DNA from: Streptomyces sp. NRRL B-3428
GTDB taxonomy: Bacteria; Actinomycetota; Actinomycetes; Streptomycetales; Streptomycetaceae
Length of the DNA stretch: 64,000 nt
NCBI GenBank assembly: GCA_000721375.1
Contig: JOGW01000002.1
Location: 1-64,000, forward strand
Direction: 5' to 3'
In this document: positions 1 through 8,592 of the stretch, in pieces
Position numbering within the stretch: position 1 is the first letter of the stretch
Layout of the letters: every line of letters begins with the position of its first letter
Program-made: the position numbers and the translations under genes
Notes under the pieces: model-generated
The model's database searches: none
What the model was told of the DNA's origin: nothing
Seen by the model: the letters and a program-made list of their open reading frames with translations, nothing else

Positions 1-430
1 AACCGCGTCCGACCGTGATGGTCGAGACGGGGTTGTCAATCTGGCGTTGACTTTTGGCACGCTGTTGAGTTCTCAAGGAACGGACGCTTCCTTTGTACTA
101 ACCCTCTCGGGCTTTCCTCCGGGCTTCCCTTCGGTGTTTCCGACTCTATCAGACTCTTTCGGGCCTGATTCCCAGTCGGCGGGATTCGCCTTTCGGTTGC
201 CTTTCGACTTCCTTCCGGCTGTCTATTCGGCCTTGCGGCCTTTCGACATTCACTACGTTAGCGGATTCCTTCGGCAACTCATAATCGAGTCCGGGAATCG
301 AATTTCGGCATGCCGAAATGGACCCCGTTGAGGGAAGTCGCAGTAGTGGTTTGGCCGCTTCCGGCTGCTGTCGAAGGCAGTACCCGGTTCAAGCGGCTCG
401 GGCTACATTACGGATCCGCCCGGGCCGCGT
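1..430 (-). promoter_or_regulatory. rRNA operon leader and promoter region (rrn reads off the left edge)
   Basis: Read on the minus strand, 76 to 37 contains TTGAGAACTCAACAGCGTG followed by GCCAAAAGTCAACGCCAGA. This is the well-conserved antitermination-type leader found upstream of 16S rRNA in Streptomyces, so the 16S gene should begin shortly beyond the left edge. A small hairpin (GACC-gtgat-GGTC, 11-23) follows in the leader. The stretch from about 90 to 430 is less GC-rich than its surroundings and lacks a convincing gene, as expected for a multi-promoter rrn upstream region. I could not fix individual promoters; the complement of 255-260 (TAACGT) is one weak -10 candidate. The open frame at 47-331 is on the opposite strand and lacks normal codon bias. 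Confidence 0.8.
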
Positions 431-439
431 CAAGTCCCG

Positions 440-1081
440 TCAAGAGGTCCGTCGTCGGGGCGTATGGGCTCTATAAGGGCTGACGGTCGGGTCGTTGGCG
501 ATCCAGAAGCGGTACGGGTGGACACCGCCCTCCCCCGAGACTCCCGTGCGCGGACCGTTGCGTACCTGGTCGGCGGGTACGGGCGTGCCTGTATAGAGGG
601 AGAGAGGTGCGTCCGGGCCGGAGCAGACGTCCGTGCCGTCGAGTGCGCGGTCCACGTCCAGGGCCGTGGCCAGGCGGGCCGGGCCTTTGGCCAGTTCCTT
701 GTCGTTGCGGGCCGATAGTCGTCGGTGCCGGGTGAGCTCGACGCCCTCGGTGATCTCGCCGGCCCGCAGCAGCACGCCGCTCGCGAAGCCCTCGGGCCCG
801 CAGACGAGGTTCAGGCAGTGCCACATGCCGTACGTGAAGTAGACGTATGCATGGCCGGGCGGGCCGAACATCACGCCGTTGCGGGGCGTGCGGCCGCGAT
901 ACGCGTGTGAGCCGGGGTCGGACTCCCCCTCGTATGCCTCTACCTCTGTGAGGCGCAGCGCGATCGGACCGTCGGGGGTCGCGCGCACGAGGGTGCGCCC
1001 CAGCAGGTCCGGCGCTACCTCTAGTACAGGGCGGTCGAAGAACGTGCGGGGCAGGGGCGTACGGTCGGGGGCCGCGATCAT
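440..1081 (-). CDS. mpg: DNA-3-methyladenine glycosylase (AAG/MPG family)
   Basis: Base-excision repair glycosylase that removes alkylated purines such as 3-methyladenine. The 213-residue product is the usual length for bacterial AAG proteins. The core contains [32 protein letters not shown] and GVLLRAGE, matching the active-site region of human AAG; the Glu of the EAYEG block is the expected catalytic base. The start at 1081 ([15 protein letters not shown]) is preferred over an in-frame ATG 63 nt upstream because family homology begins just after it. It reads toward the rRNA operon and is transcribed divergently from the Spo0M gene. The family call is secure; substrate range cannot be read from sequence. 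Confidence 0.9.
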   Translation of the reverse strand: MIAAPDRTPLPRTFFDRPVLEVAPDLLGRTLVRATPDGPIALRLTEVEAYEGESDPGSHAYRGRTPRNGVMFGPPGHAYVYFTYGMWHCLNLVCGPEGFASGVLLRAGEITEGVELTRHRRLSARNDKELAKGPARLATALDVDRALDGTDVCSGPDAPLSLYTGTPVPADQVRNGPRTGVSGEGGVHPYRFWIANDPTVSPYRAHTPRRRTS

Positions 1082-1241
1082 GGCGTACGAGCGTAGTGCA
1101 AAGGTTCTGTACGGGTGGGTGGTCAGGGGGGCTTGCGCTTGCAAGGGTGTGGGCCGGAACCAGCGCCTGCCGGTTCGCGTTTGTAGTTGAGAGATCGCTG
1201 ATCAAGACGGGCCGCCTTCGTGCGGCACGGGGAGGACTGAC

Positions 1242-2024
1242 ATGGGGTTCAAGAAGCTGCTTGCGAGCATGGGTGCCGGTGGCGCTTCCGTGGAGACGGT
1301 GCTGACCGAGGCCAACGTGGTCCCGGGTGGCGTCGTCCAGGGTGAGGTCCGGATCCAGGGCGGGTCGGTGGATCAGCAGATCGAGGCGCTCTCGGTCGGC
1401 CTGCAGGCGCGGGTCGAGGTCGAGGGCGGTGACCAGGAGGTCAAGCAGGACATCGAGTTCACCAAGCAGCGGCTCGGCGGTGCCTTCGAGCTCAAGGCCA
1501 ATGCGCTGCACGCGGTGCAGTTCGGTCTGGAGATCCCGTGGGAGACGCCGGTCACCTCGATCGCCGGTCAGCAGCTGCGCGGCATGAACATCGGTGTGAC
1601 CACCGAGCTGGAGATCGCGCGCGCGGTCGACTCGGGTGACCTGGACCCGATCAACGTGCACCCGCTGCCGGCGCAGCAGGCGATTCTCGACGCCTTCATC
1701 CAGCTGGGCTTCCGCTTCAAGAGCGCGGACATGGAGCGCGGTCACATCCGCGGTACGCGGCAGAAGCTGCCGTTCTACCAGGAGATCGAGTTCTTCCCGC
1801 CGTCGCAGTACCAGGGTCTGAGCCAGATCGAGCTGTCCTTCGTCGCCGACGACCGCGAGATGGACGTCGTGCTTGAGATGGACAAGAAGCCGGGTCTGTT
1901 CAACTCGGGTGGCGACACGTTCCGTGCCTTCAAGGTGGGTCTGAACGACTACCAGGGCACCGACTGGTCGGCCTACCTCAACGAGTGGATTTCTCAGGTC
2001 GGCGGCAAGCGCAACTGGGCCTAG
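1242..2024 (+). CDS. spo0M: Spo0M-like sporulation-control protein
   Basis: A 260-residue arrestin-like protein of the SpoOM family. It starts MGFKKLLASMGAGGASVETVL and contains the family hallmarks VVPGGVVQGEV, WETPVTS and GMNIGVTTELEIARAVDSGDLDP. In Bacillus, Spo0M influences entry into sporulation; in Streptomyces its role is not well defined. A strong ribosome site (GGGGAGGAC) precedes the ATG. The long minus-strand frames across this gene are shadows. The next gene follows after 42 nt with its own GGAGG, so co-transcription is possible. Confidence 0.9.
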   Translation: MGFKKLLASMGAGGASVETVLTEANVVPGGVVQGEVRIQGGSVDQQIEALSVGLQARVEVEGGDQEVKQDIEFTKQRLGGAFELKANALHAVQFGLEIPWETPVTSIAGQQLRGMNIGVTTELEIARAVDSGDLDPINVHPLPAQQAILDAFIQLGFRFKSADMERGHIRGTRQKLPFYQEIEFFPPSQYQGLSQIELSFVADDREMDVVLEMDKKPGLFNSGGDTFRAFKVGLNDYQGTDWSAYLNEWISQVGGKRNWA

Positions 2025-2066
2025 GCTCTGCAGCGCGGACCCGAGACTGCCGACCGGAGGTTTGAC

Positions 2067-2603
2067 GTGACGGACAAGAGGCGCCCACTCCCCCATGACT
2101 TCCACCCACAGGTGCCGTCGTTCACGGTGCTGAGCGACGATGTCGCGCCGGGTGAAGTCCTGGACGACGCGCAGGTGTTCGCGAAGGGCAACCTCTCGCC
2201 GCAGCTGCGGTGGGAGGGCTTTCCCGCGGAGACCAAGAGCTTCGCGGTGACGTGCTACGACCCGGATGCCCCCACGGGCAGCGGGTTCTGGCACTGGGTG
2301 CTCTTCGACATCCCCGCCTCGGTCACCGAGCTGCCGGTCGGTGCCGGCAGCGGCAAGTTCGACGGTCTGCCCGAGGGTGCGGTGCACGCGCGCAACGACT
2401 ACGGGTCGAAGGAGTTCGGTGGTGCCGCTCCCCCGCCGGGGGACGGCTCGCACCGCTATGTCTTCACCGTGTACGCGGTGGACCAGGAGAAGCTCGGCCC
2501 GGATGCCGATGCGTCGCCGGCCGCGGTCGGCTTCAATCTCCGGTTCCACACGCTGGCGCGTGCGCAGCTCATCGGCGAGTACGAGGATCCTGCCGAAAGC
2601 TGA
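2067..2603 (+). CDS. YbhB/YbcL family (PEBP-like, Raf-kinase-inhibitor-like) protein
   Basis: A 178-residue phosphatidylethanolamine-binding-protein fold. The ligand-pocket signature is present: [28 protein letters not shown] and [10 protein letters not shown], with the DPDAPTG and HW residues conserved. The GTG start at 2067 has GGAGG six nt upstream (2056-2060). The cellular role of bacterial members is largely unknown. A strong intrinsic terminator follows directly at 2621-2666. Confidence 0.9.
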   Translation: MTDKRRPLPHDFHPQVPSFTVLSDDVAPGEVLDDAQVFAKGNLSPQLRWEGFPAETKSFAVTCYDPDAPTGSGFWHWVLFDIPASVTELPVGAGSGKFDGLPEGAVHARNDYGSKEFGGAAPPPGDGSHRYVFTVYAVDQEKLGPDADASPAAVGFNLRFHTLARAQLIGEYEDPAES

Positions 2604-2620
2604 GGGTTCACCGGCTGTTT

Positions 2621-2666
2621 GCCCGCTCCTGGTCTTGGAATGGATCAGGAGCGGGCATTTTTTATT
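2621..2666 (+). terminator. Rho-independent terminator after the PEBP-like gene
   Basis: An 11-bp perfect stem (2621-2631 with 2646-2656, GCCCGCTCCTG/CAGGAGCGGGC) and a 14-nt loop are followed by ATTTTTTATT. The long T-tract is rare in this GC-rich genome, making this the most canonical intrinsic terminator in the window. Confidence 0.9.
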
Positions 2667-2749
2667 CCGTTGTCCAGATCAGCCCGCCCGGCCAGAGTTG
2701 ATCCCAGTCCGCCGTGCGGTGGGCTGGTGCGCACGGGAGGGTGGGCGAG

Positions 2750-3259
2750 ATGCGGGACACGCTGGTGCTGAACGCGAGCTTCGAACCGTTGTCGACGGTG
2801 ACGCTGAACCGAGCCGTCGTGCTGGTTCTGACGGACAAGGCTGTCGTCGAGCAGGCCCACCCCGAGCTGAAGATGCGTGCGGCGGCCGTCGAGCTTCCGG
2901 TGCCCCGGGTGATCAGGCTGTGCCGGTACGTACGGGTGCCCTTCCGAAGACACGCGCCCTGGTCGAGGCGGGGTGTCTTGATCAGGGACCGCAACAAGTG
3001 CGCGTACTGCGGCAAGCGGGCCACCACGGTGGACCACGTCGTGCCGCGGGCGCAGGGCGGTGGGGACAGCTGGTTGAACACGGTTGCCTCGTGTGCGGTG
3101 GACAACCACCGCAAGGCGGACCGGACGCCTGAGCAGGCCGAGATGCCGTTGCTCTTCCAGCCCTTCGTGCCGACGCCGAGTGACGCGATGTTGTTCGCGA
3201 TGGCCGCTGATGACCGGCACGCGTTGCCGGAGTGGCTGACGCAGTCCGTGGCGGCCTGA
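2750..3259 (+). CDS. HNH endonuclease family protein
   Basis: A 169-residue protein with a zinc-knuckle HNH domain near residues 80-130: CAYCGK, then VDHVVPRAQGG, then a conserved Asn in WLNTVASC and NHRKADRTPEQ. This layout is common in actinobacterial stand-alone HNH proteins of unknown role, possibly repair or phage-related. The ATG at 2750 (MRDTLVLNASFEP) has GGGAGG nine nt upstream, so an in-frame start at 2714 is unlikely. The gene lies between two terminators and is probably monocistronic. Confidence 0.85.
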   Translation: MRDTLVLNASFEPLSTVTLNRAVVLVLTDKAVVEQAHPELKMRAAAVELPVPRVIRLCRYVRVPFRRHAPWSRRGVLIRDRNKCAYCGKRATTVDHVVPRAQGGGDSWLNTVASCAVDNHRKADRTPEQAEMPLLFQPFVPTPSDAMLFAMAADDRHALPEWLTQSVAA

Positions 3260-3276
3260 GCAGTCGTACGGTCGGT

Positions 3277-3302
3277 GGCCCGTCTCCTCAGGGAGGCGGG
3301 CC
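3277..3302. terminator. Bidirectional hairpin between convergent HNH and TauE/SafE genes
   Basis: GGCCCGTCTCC and GGGAGGCGGGCC pair nearly perfectly around a TCA loop, lying 18 nt after the HNH stop and 10 nt from the convergent gene's stop. Confidence 0.75.
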
Positions 3303-3311
3303 ATTCCCGTA

Positions 3312-4079
3312 TCAGCGCAGGATGAGCTGGACCAACGCCACCGTGCCCACCGCCACGATCAGGCCGCGCAGCCAGGCCGACGGGATGCGTCTGCCGAACG
3401 TACCTCCGACGAAGCCGCCCACCGTGGAGCCGGCCGCCAGGAGCAGCACCACGCTCCAGTCGAAGTGCGCGGCGAAGAGGAAGAAGAGGGCGGCGACGGC
3501 GTTGACCATCGCGGCCAGGATGTTCTTGACGGCGTTGGCGCGCTGCAGCGATTCGCCGAGGAACATGCCCATGAGGGCCATGTAGAGGATGCCTTGGGCT
3601 GCGGTGAAGTAGCCGCCGTAGACGCTCGCGAGGAACAGGCCGACATGCAGCCAGGGGCCGCCGAACTGACTGCCGGGCTGTCCCTTGCGCTCGCGGCGGC
3701 GCTGCAGCGCCTTGGTGATCCAGGGCTGGAGCGCGATGAGGACCAGCGCGAGGCCGACGAGGACCGGGACGATCATCTCGAACGCGGAGTGCGGCAGCGT
3801 CAGGAGCAGGATCGCTCCGCAGAGTCCGCCCGCGGTGACAACGATGCCAAAGCGCAGGATGCGCGCCCGCTGTCCGGCCAGTTCACGCCGGTAGCCGAAG
3901 ACTCCGCCGGCGAAGCCGGGCAGCAGACCGAGGCCGTTGGAAACGGTGGCGGTCACCGGGGGCAGGCCGATGGCGAGGAGCACCGGGAACGTGATGAGTG
4001 TCCCTGAGCCCACGACCGTATTGATGGCCCCTGCACCGAATCCGGCGGCAAGAACCCCGACTATTTCCCAGGCCGTCAC
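3312..4079 (-). CDS. TauE/SafE family sulfite/anion exporter
   Basis: A 255-residue polytopic membrane protein of the TauE/SafE (YfcA) family with about eight hydrophobic segments. The N-terminal GFGAGAINTVVGSGTLITFP and the C-terminal half repeat GSTVGGFVGGTFGRRIP are the internally repeated glycine-rich motifs typical of the family. Members are proposed to export sulfite or sulfonate-derived anions; the substrate here is unknown. It lies 6 nt downstream of the SPFH gene on the same strand, so the two are probably translated from one transcript. Confidence 0.85.
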   Translation of the reverse strand: MTAWEIVGVLAAGFGAGAINTVVGSGTLITFPVLLAIGLPPVTATVSNGLGLLPGFAGGVFGYRRELAGQRARILRFGIVVTAGGLCGAILLLTLPHSAFEMIVPVLVGLALVLIALQPWITKALQRRRERKGQPGSQFGGPWLHVGLFLASVYGGYFTAAQGILYMALMGMFLGESLQRANAVKNILAAMVNAVAALFFLFAAHFDWSVVLLLAAGSTVGGFVGGTFGRRIPSAWLRGLIVAVGTVALVQLILR

Positions 4080-4085
4080 GGCGGC

Positions 4086-5042
4086 TCAGTCGAGCGGGGG
4101 TTGTTCGCGGCGCTCCGTCGCAGGTGCACCGGCCTGTGGCCCTACGGAGTTGTTGCCGCCGAGCCCGCCACCACCGAAGTTGCCGAACGCACCCGACAGC
4201 CCCTTGAGCGCGTCGCCGATCTCGCTGGGCACGATCCAGAGCTTGTTGGCATCGCCCTCGGCGATCTTCGGCAGCATCTGGAGGTACTGGTAGGAGAGCA
4301 GCTTCTGGTCGGGGTCGCCGGCGTGAATGGCCTCGAAGACCGTACGGACGGCCTGGGCCTCGCCCTCGGCGCGCAGGGCCGCGGCCTTGGCCTCACCTTC
4401 GGCGCGCAGGATCGCGGACTGCTTCTCACCTTCGGCGGTGAGGATCTGGGACTGGCGGATACCTTCCGCGGTGAGGATCGCGGCGCGCTTGTCTCGGTCG
4501 GCGCGCATCTGCTTCTCCATCGAGTCCTGGATGGAGGTGGGCGGTTCGATCGCCTTGAGCTCGACACGGTTGACGCGGATGCCCCACTTGCCGGTGGCCT
4601 CGTCGAGGACGCCGCGCAGCGCCGCGTTGATCTCCTCGCGGGAGGTCAGGGTCCGCTCGAGGTCCATGCCACCGATGATGTTGCGGAGCGTGGTGACGGT
4701 GAGCTGCTCGATCGCCTGGATGTAGGAGGCGACTTCGTACGTCGCGGCGCGGGCGTCGGTCACCTGGTAGTAGATGACCGTGTCGATGTTGACCACCAGG
4801 TTGTCCTGGGTGATCACCGGCTGGGGCGGGAACGGGACGACCTGTTCACGCAGGTCGATCCGGTTGCGGATCGAGTCGATGAACGGGACGACGATGTTCA
4901 GCCCCGCGTTCAGCGTGCGCGTGTAGCGGCCGAAGCGCTCGACGATGGCGGCGCTGGCCTGCGGGATCACCTGGATCGTCTTGATCAAGGCGATGAAGAC
5001 CAACACCACCAGGATGATGAGGACGATGATGACCGGTTGCAT
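4086..5042 (-). CDS. SPFH/Band 7 (stomatin-like) membrane protein
   Basis: A 318-residue protein with one N-terminal membrane anchor (residues about 3-25), then an SPFH domain containing IVERFGRYTRTLNAGLNIVVP and the conserved GGMDLERTLTSREEINAAL. A long helical region with repeated ILTAEGEKQSAILRAEGEAK-type units follows, and a Gly/Asn-rich tail ends the protein. Stomatin-like proteins form membrane microdomain scaffolds and are usually paired with NfeD proteins. A short NfeD is encoded 155 nt upstream on the same strand, fitting that partnership. Confidence 0.92.
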   Translation of the reverse strand: MQPVIIVLIILVVLVFIALIKTIQVIPQASAAIVERFGRYTRTLNAGLNIVVPFIDSIRNRIDLREQVVPFPPQPVITQDNLVVNIDTVIYYQVTDARAATYEVASYIQAIEQLTVTTLRNIIGGMDLERTLTSREEINAALRGVLDEATGKWGIRVNRVELKAIEPPTSIQDSMEKQMRADRDKRAAILTAEGIRQSQILTAEGEKQSAILRAEGEAKAAALRAEGEAQAVRTVFEAIHAGDPDQKLLSYQYLQMLPKIAEGDANKLWIVPSEIGDALKGLSGAFGNFGGGGLGGNNSVGPQAGAPATERREQPPLD

Positions 5043-5096
5043 CGCGCTCCCCGTGCCCTTCGAGCCTGAATACGCTGCGTGGTACGCGTACTTCCG

Positions 5097-5128
5097 GAAG
5101 ATCTTGCTGATCGAAGATCTTGCTGATC
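5097..5128. repeat. Perfect 16-bp tandem duplication upstream of the SPFH gene
   Basis: GAAGATCTTGCTGATC occurs twice head to tail (5097-5112 and 5113-5128) between the NfeD stop and the SPFH start. It lies about 55 nt upstream of the SPFH start codon and may be replication slippage or a tandem binding site. Confidence 0.8.
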
Positions 5129-5197
5129 GAGTCTGTCAGAACGGCGTGTGCCGCGAGCGCCGTTCTCCCAGATAGCGCCTGCCGATGAAGCCGCTTT

Positions 5198-5620
5198 TCA
5201 CATCACGACGGCGGTGGCTCCGTCGATGTCCACGACATCCACCTGCTGGCCGACATCGTAGGCCTGAGCCGCGTCGAGTGAACGGGCCGACCACACCTCG
5301 CCGTTGAGCTTGATACGGCCGCCTCGGGCGTCGACCCGTTCAAGGACGACGGCCTGTTTGCCCTTCAACGCGTCGACTCCGGTGGCGAGTTGGGGTCGCT
5401 GTGCGCGGTGACGTGCGGCGACCGGCCGTACGACGGCGATCAATGCCACCGATACGGCGGCGAAGACGAGCACCTGGAGAACGACGTCGCCGCCGAGACC
5501 TGAGGTCACGGCGGCGGCGACTGCACCTACGGAGAGCATTCCCAGTTCGGGCATCGCGGTGATCACGAGCGCAATACCCAGGACCGCCGCGCCGATCAGC
5601 CACCACACCCAAGCTTCCAT
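5198..5620 (-). CDS. NfeD-like membrane protein
   Basis: A 140-residue short NfeD: hydrophobic N-terminal segments (residues about 5-25 and 40-65), then a soluble OB-fold with DALKGKQAVVLERVDARGGRIKLNGEVWSA-like organisation and the ending VGQQVDVVDIDGATAVV. NfeD OB-domains bind SPFH proteins, and the partner is encoded just downstream. The start is the ATG at 5620 (MEAWVWWLIG); the longer same-frame open reading frame continues backward through the ABC ATPase region and is not real. Confidence 0.9.
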   Translation of the reverse strand: MEAWVWWLIGAAVLGIALVITAMPELGMLSVGAVAAAVTSGLGGDVVLQVLVFAAVSVALIAVVRPVAARHRAQRPQLATGVDALKGKQAVVLERVDARGGRIKLNGEVWSARSLDAAQAYDVGQQVDVVDIDGATAVVM

Positions 5621-5667
5621 GGGGTAAATGGTAGGCCTGTGGCCGTGATCGGGACAGGGTGCGCGGG

Positions 5668-6459
5668 TCAGTTGATCGGCAGGCCCTGTGCGGTCCAGCG
5701 CTCGCCGACCTGCTCGACGACGAGCGGGAGGCCGAAGCAGAGCGAGAGGTTGCGGGAGGTCAGCTCCAGCTCCAGGGGACCCGCGGCGAGCACCTTGCCC
5801 TGGCGGATCATCAGGACGTGCGTGAAGCCGGGGGCGATCTCCTCGACATGGTGCGTGACCATGATCATCGAGGGGGCGATCGGGTCGCGCGCGAGGCGGC
5901 CGAGGCGGCGGACCAGGTCCTCGCGGCCACCGAGGTCGAGGCCTGCGGCCGGCTCGTCGAGGAGCAGCAGCTCGGGGTCGGTCATCAGGGCGCGCGCGAT
6001 CATCGTGCGCTTGCGCTCGCCCTCGGAGAGGGTGCCGAACTTGCGGTCCAGGAAGTCGGACATGCCGAGGCGGTCGAGGAAGGCGCGGGCGCGCTGCTCG
6101 TCGACCTCCTCGTAGCTCTCGTTCCATCCCGCGGTCATGCCGTACGCGGCGGTCAGCACGGTCTGCAGGACGGTCTGGCTCTTGGGGAGCTTGTCCGCGA
6201 TGGCGATACCGGCCATGCCGATACGCGGGCGCAGCTCGAAGACATCCACCTTGCCGAGGGTGTCGCCGAGGATGGTCGCGGTGCCCTTGCTCGGGAACAG
6301 GTAGCTGGAGGCGACATTGAGCAGGGTCGTCTTGCCGGCGCCGTTGGGGCCGAGAATGACCCAGCGCTCTCCCTCCTTCACGGACCAGGAGACCTGGTCC
6401 ACCAGAGCGCGGCCCCCTCGGACCACGGACACGTCCTCCAGCTCGAGCACATCGCTCAT
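5668..6459 (-). CDS. ABC transporter ATP-binding protein
   Basis: A 263-residue stand-alone ABC ATPase. Walker A is GPNGAGKTT at residues 37-45; the signature is the variant LSEGERKR; Walker B is LLLLDEPAAGLD; the H-loop is MVTHH. Its spacing resembles the ModF/YlmA-type subfamily, whose substrates are not known. No permease is adjacent. The start at 6459 has GGGAGA about 10 nt upstream, which overlaps the alternative ATG at 6477, so 6459 is preferred. It precedes nfeD by 47 nt on the same strand. Confidence 0.88.
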   Translation of the reverse strand: MSDVLELEDVSVVRGGRALVDQVSWSVKEGERWVILGPNGAGKTTLLNVASSYLFPSKGTATILGDTLGKVDVFELRPRIGMAGIAIADKLPKSQTVLQTVLTAAYGMTAGWNESYEEVDEQRARAFLDRLGMSDFLDRKFGTLSEGERKRTMIARALMTDPELLLLDEPAAGLDLGGREDLVRRLGRLARDPIAPSMIMVTHHVEEIAPGFTHVLMIRQGKVLAAGPLELELTSRNLSLCFGLPLVVEQVGERWTAQGLPIN

Positions 6460-6746
6460 GAGCGTGCTGTCTCCCATGCATATCGGAACTTGCGAGCGTC
6501 AGGTGGACGTCGCCCCCAGGGAAAACCTACGCCACCGCGCGCAAGCTCCTGTCGCCGGTCCGCACCTTGATGCCTGTTTCCGCGTCCCGGAGTCGCTTCC
6601 GGGGTGGTCGCCGCAGCGACGGACGGGGCGATGCCGTGAGCGAAGTGGCACATGTGACGGGCGGGCTGCGCGACGAAGCGCGGGCGGGGCCGCGGCATCG
6701 GGATCTGGGTACGGGGATCCGGAACGAGGCTCATAGTCTGGTGTCC

Positions 6747-7529
6747 ATGCTCACGGAACCGCGCTCAGGGCTACTGGCCTCTTGGGGTAACGCACTTATT
6801 GCCGGACTTGTCTCCCCGGATGAGGCCGCGCTCGCCATCGTCGGCGAGGACGCCGTGCACCGGGTCGAGGGACTGCCGGGTGAATCCGGGCCGGTCGGGC
6901 TGACGCTCGCGCTCGGTCGGCTGCGGGCGCTCGGCGCCCAGGGACTCCGGGTCGCGCTCCCCGCGCCCGGGCATCCCCTCGGACTCAGCGGCCCCGCGGA
7001 GTTCAACGCGCGGGCGCTCGAGGCCGAGGAGGCCGTCGTCTGCCACGGGGTCGCGCTCGGGCTCGTGCCCGAGGTGTACGAGGCGGGTCCCGACGGCGAC
7101 GTACATGTGGAGGTCCGCTGGCACTGTCTGCCGGTGCGCGAGGCGCCTCCCGCCGACGTGCCCTCGCTCGGCGAGGCGGAGCGCGAGCTGGCCGAGGCGC
7201 TGCGGGACGCGACGGCGCTGCTGACCAAACTGGACGTGGCGGGCTCGGGGCCGGTGGCCGAAGCGGCCATGGCGGCCTACCGCGCACGCGCTGAGCGCGG
7301 GCGCGAGGTGCTCGCACCGGGGTATCCACCGCGTGCGGTACGGGTGTTGGAGCTGGCGCAGCGGGTCGGGCTGCTGATCTCCGTGGCGTACGAGAACGGG
7401 CACGGCGGGGCTGTCAGCGCCTCCGAGATCGGGGCGCGGGCCGAGGCGCTCAGGCCGGTGGAGCGCACCGCGCGCAGGGCGCAGGTGGCCGCGTACAACG
7501 CGTATGTGGAGGAGCTGTTGCGGGACTGA
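6747..7529 (+). CDS. Conserved hypothetical protein of streptomycetes
   Basis: I do not recognise a named family. The 260-residue soluble protein begins MLTEPRSGLLASWGNALIAG, is rich in Ala, Glu and Leu, and has a helical C-terminal half (ELAEALRDATALLTKLDVAGSG onward). Codon bias is strongly that of a real gene. A TAGTCT box at 6734-6739 lies 7 nt before the ATG, so the message is probably leaderless; an in-frame GTG at 6741 is a second possible start. It is divergent from the ABC ATPase and ends at a strong terminator. Confidence 0.75.
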   Translation: MLTEPRSGLLASWGNALIAGLVSPDEAALAIVGEDAVHRVEGLPGESGPVGLTLALGRLRALGAQGLRVALPAPGHPLGLSGPAEFNARALEAEEAVVCHGVALGLVPEVYEAGPDGDVHVEVRWHCLPVREAPPADVPSLGEAERELAEALRDATALLTKLDVAGSGPVAEAAMAAYRARAERGREVLAPGYPPRAVRVLELAQRVGLLISVAYENGHGGAVSASEIGARAEALRPVERTARRAQVAAYNAYVEELLRD

Positions 7530-7554
7530 CCCCGCGACCGGGCGCGGACAGCGG

Positions 7555-7590
7555 AAAGCCCCGCGAACCGGGAGGGGTTCGCGGGGCTTT
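7555..7590. terminator. Bidirectional terminator between hypothetical gene and chaplin
   Basis: A 15-bp perfect stem, AAAGCCCCGCGAACC (7555-7569) with GGTTCGCGGGGCTTT (7576-7590), with a 6-nt loop. The A and T runs at either end give it a short U-tract in both directions. Confidence 0.88.
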
Positions 7591-7657
7591 CGTGTGCTGC
7601 GGACAGCCGCCGCTCGGCCGTGGGCCGGCAGGAGCTCGGCTGTGCGTCAGCCGTGGA

Positions 7658-7900
7658 TCAGCTGTGGTTCGCGAGCGCGTTGCCGAACGCCGGGTTCAGG
7701 GCGCCGATGGCGTTGACGGAGTTGCCGCCGACGTTCACGGGCACGTGGGCCGGCACCTGCACGGTGTTGCCGGAGCCGACGCCCGGGTTCTGCAGAGCCT
7801 TGGCGTCCGCGTCCGAGTCGGCGAACGCGGCACCCGCGGAGGCGCCGGCGGCGGCGGAAGCGACGGCGAGGACCACGGCGGCCTTCTTGGCGAAGTTCAT
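7658..7900 (-). CDS. Short chaplin, cysteine-free (ChpE-like)
   Basis: An 80-residue secreted amyloid-forming surface protein that helps coat aerial hyphae and spores. A signal peptide (MNFAKKAAVVLAVASAAAG...AAFA) is followed by one chaplin domain with NPGVGSGNTVQVPAHVPVN, GNSVNAIGALNPAFGN. The two cysteines present in most chaplins are absent (VNVGGN and NALANHS), as in S. coelicolor ChpE. GGAGGAA lies 8 nt upstream of the ATG. It lies downstream of a second chaplin on the same strand, separated by a terminator, so each probably has its own promoter. Confidence 0.93.
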   Translation of the reverse strand: MNFAKKAAVVLAVASAAAGASAGAAFADSDADAKALQNPGVGSGNTVQVPAHVPVNVGGNSVNAIGALNPAFGNALANHS

Positions 7901-8090
7901 GAGGTTGTTCCTCCATCAAGTCCCGTACTGGGTACGGGAGTTAGCTGTTCAGCGACCCCAGCCGCGGGGTCGCACGCTGAAGAACGCCTGGGCCGTCCGG
8001 ATGACACGGACCGCCATCCGATGCCGCCCGTTCGGATCAATAGGCCGAAGATCAGCCCAGTTCGAGCGCGCGCGGGAGCCCCGGAAACGC

Positions 8091-8125
8091 GACCGGCCCC
8101 CCAGGCAGTGCCTGGGAGGCCGGTC
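8091..8125 (-). terminator. Terminator after the upstream chaplin
   Basis: GACCGGCC (8091-8098) pairs with GGCCGGTC (8118-8125), extended inward by CCCAGGCA/TGCCTGGG around a short loop. It lies 28 nt past the stop of the 8153-8398 chaplin and separates it from the next. Confidence 0.75.
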
Positions 8126-8152
8126 GGGTCAGTACCTGGACCTTGGCGAACG

Positions 8153-8398
8153 TCAGCCGTTGAAGCAGTCGTTGCCGAAGGCCGGGTTCAGGGCACCGAT
8201 CACGGAGACGGTGTTGCCGCAGGCGTTCACCGGCACGTGGACCGGCACCTGGACCAGGTTGCCCGAGACGACGCCCGGCGACTTGGTGGTCTTGCCGTCG
8301 GCGTGCGCACCATCGGTGGCGGACGCGAAACCGGCACCGGCGGCAACCAGGCCACCGGCCACCATCGTGACGGCAGCGGCCTTCTTCAGGTTCTTCAC
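8153..8398 (-). CDS. Short chaplin with the two conserved cysteines
   Basis: An 81-residue chaplin. The signal peptide is MKNLKKAAAVTMVAGGL..ASA, and the mature domain contains SPGVVSGNLVQVPVHVPVN, ACGNTVSVIGALNPAFGN and DCFNG, with the disulfide-forming Cys pair. The start is the GTG at 8398, preceded by GAGGAGT (complement of 8404-8410); the longer open frame to 8536 lacks a signal peptide at its start. From memory, its signal peptide resembles that of S. coelicolor ChpE although its mature domain has cysteines, so orthology is not clear-cut. Confidence 0.93.
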   Translation of the reverse strand: MKNLKKAAAVTMVAGGLVAAGAGFASATDGAHADGKTTKSPGVVSGNLVQVPVHVPVNACGNTVSVIGALNPAFGNDCFNG

Positions 8399-8592
8399 TT
8401 CTGACTCCTCATTGCGGTAGCTGCGGCCAGCCGCCGCAGCATGCAAGGAGAACGGCCCACGCCCGCTCGGGATGCGCCATCCGGGGGACATCCACACGAC
8501 GGTATGAATCTCGGTCCGGAAGGAGACGGTCCACAACGGCCTTCCGGCGAAACGGTCCTGCCTGCGGCGATCGCCTCCGATCAGCCCTTTGG

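Noticed and set aside
47..331. 94-codon plus-strand open frame
   Set aside because: It lies antisense to the rRNA leader/promoter region, is Ser/Phe-rich without GC3 bias and has no ribosome site.
471..2549. 692-codon minus-strand frame
   Set aside because: It is a shadow of the Spo0M and PEBP genes and the glycosylase in another frame; Arg/His-rich composition, no family motif.
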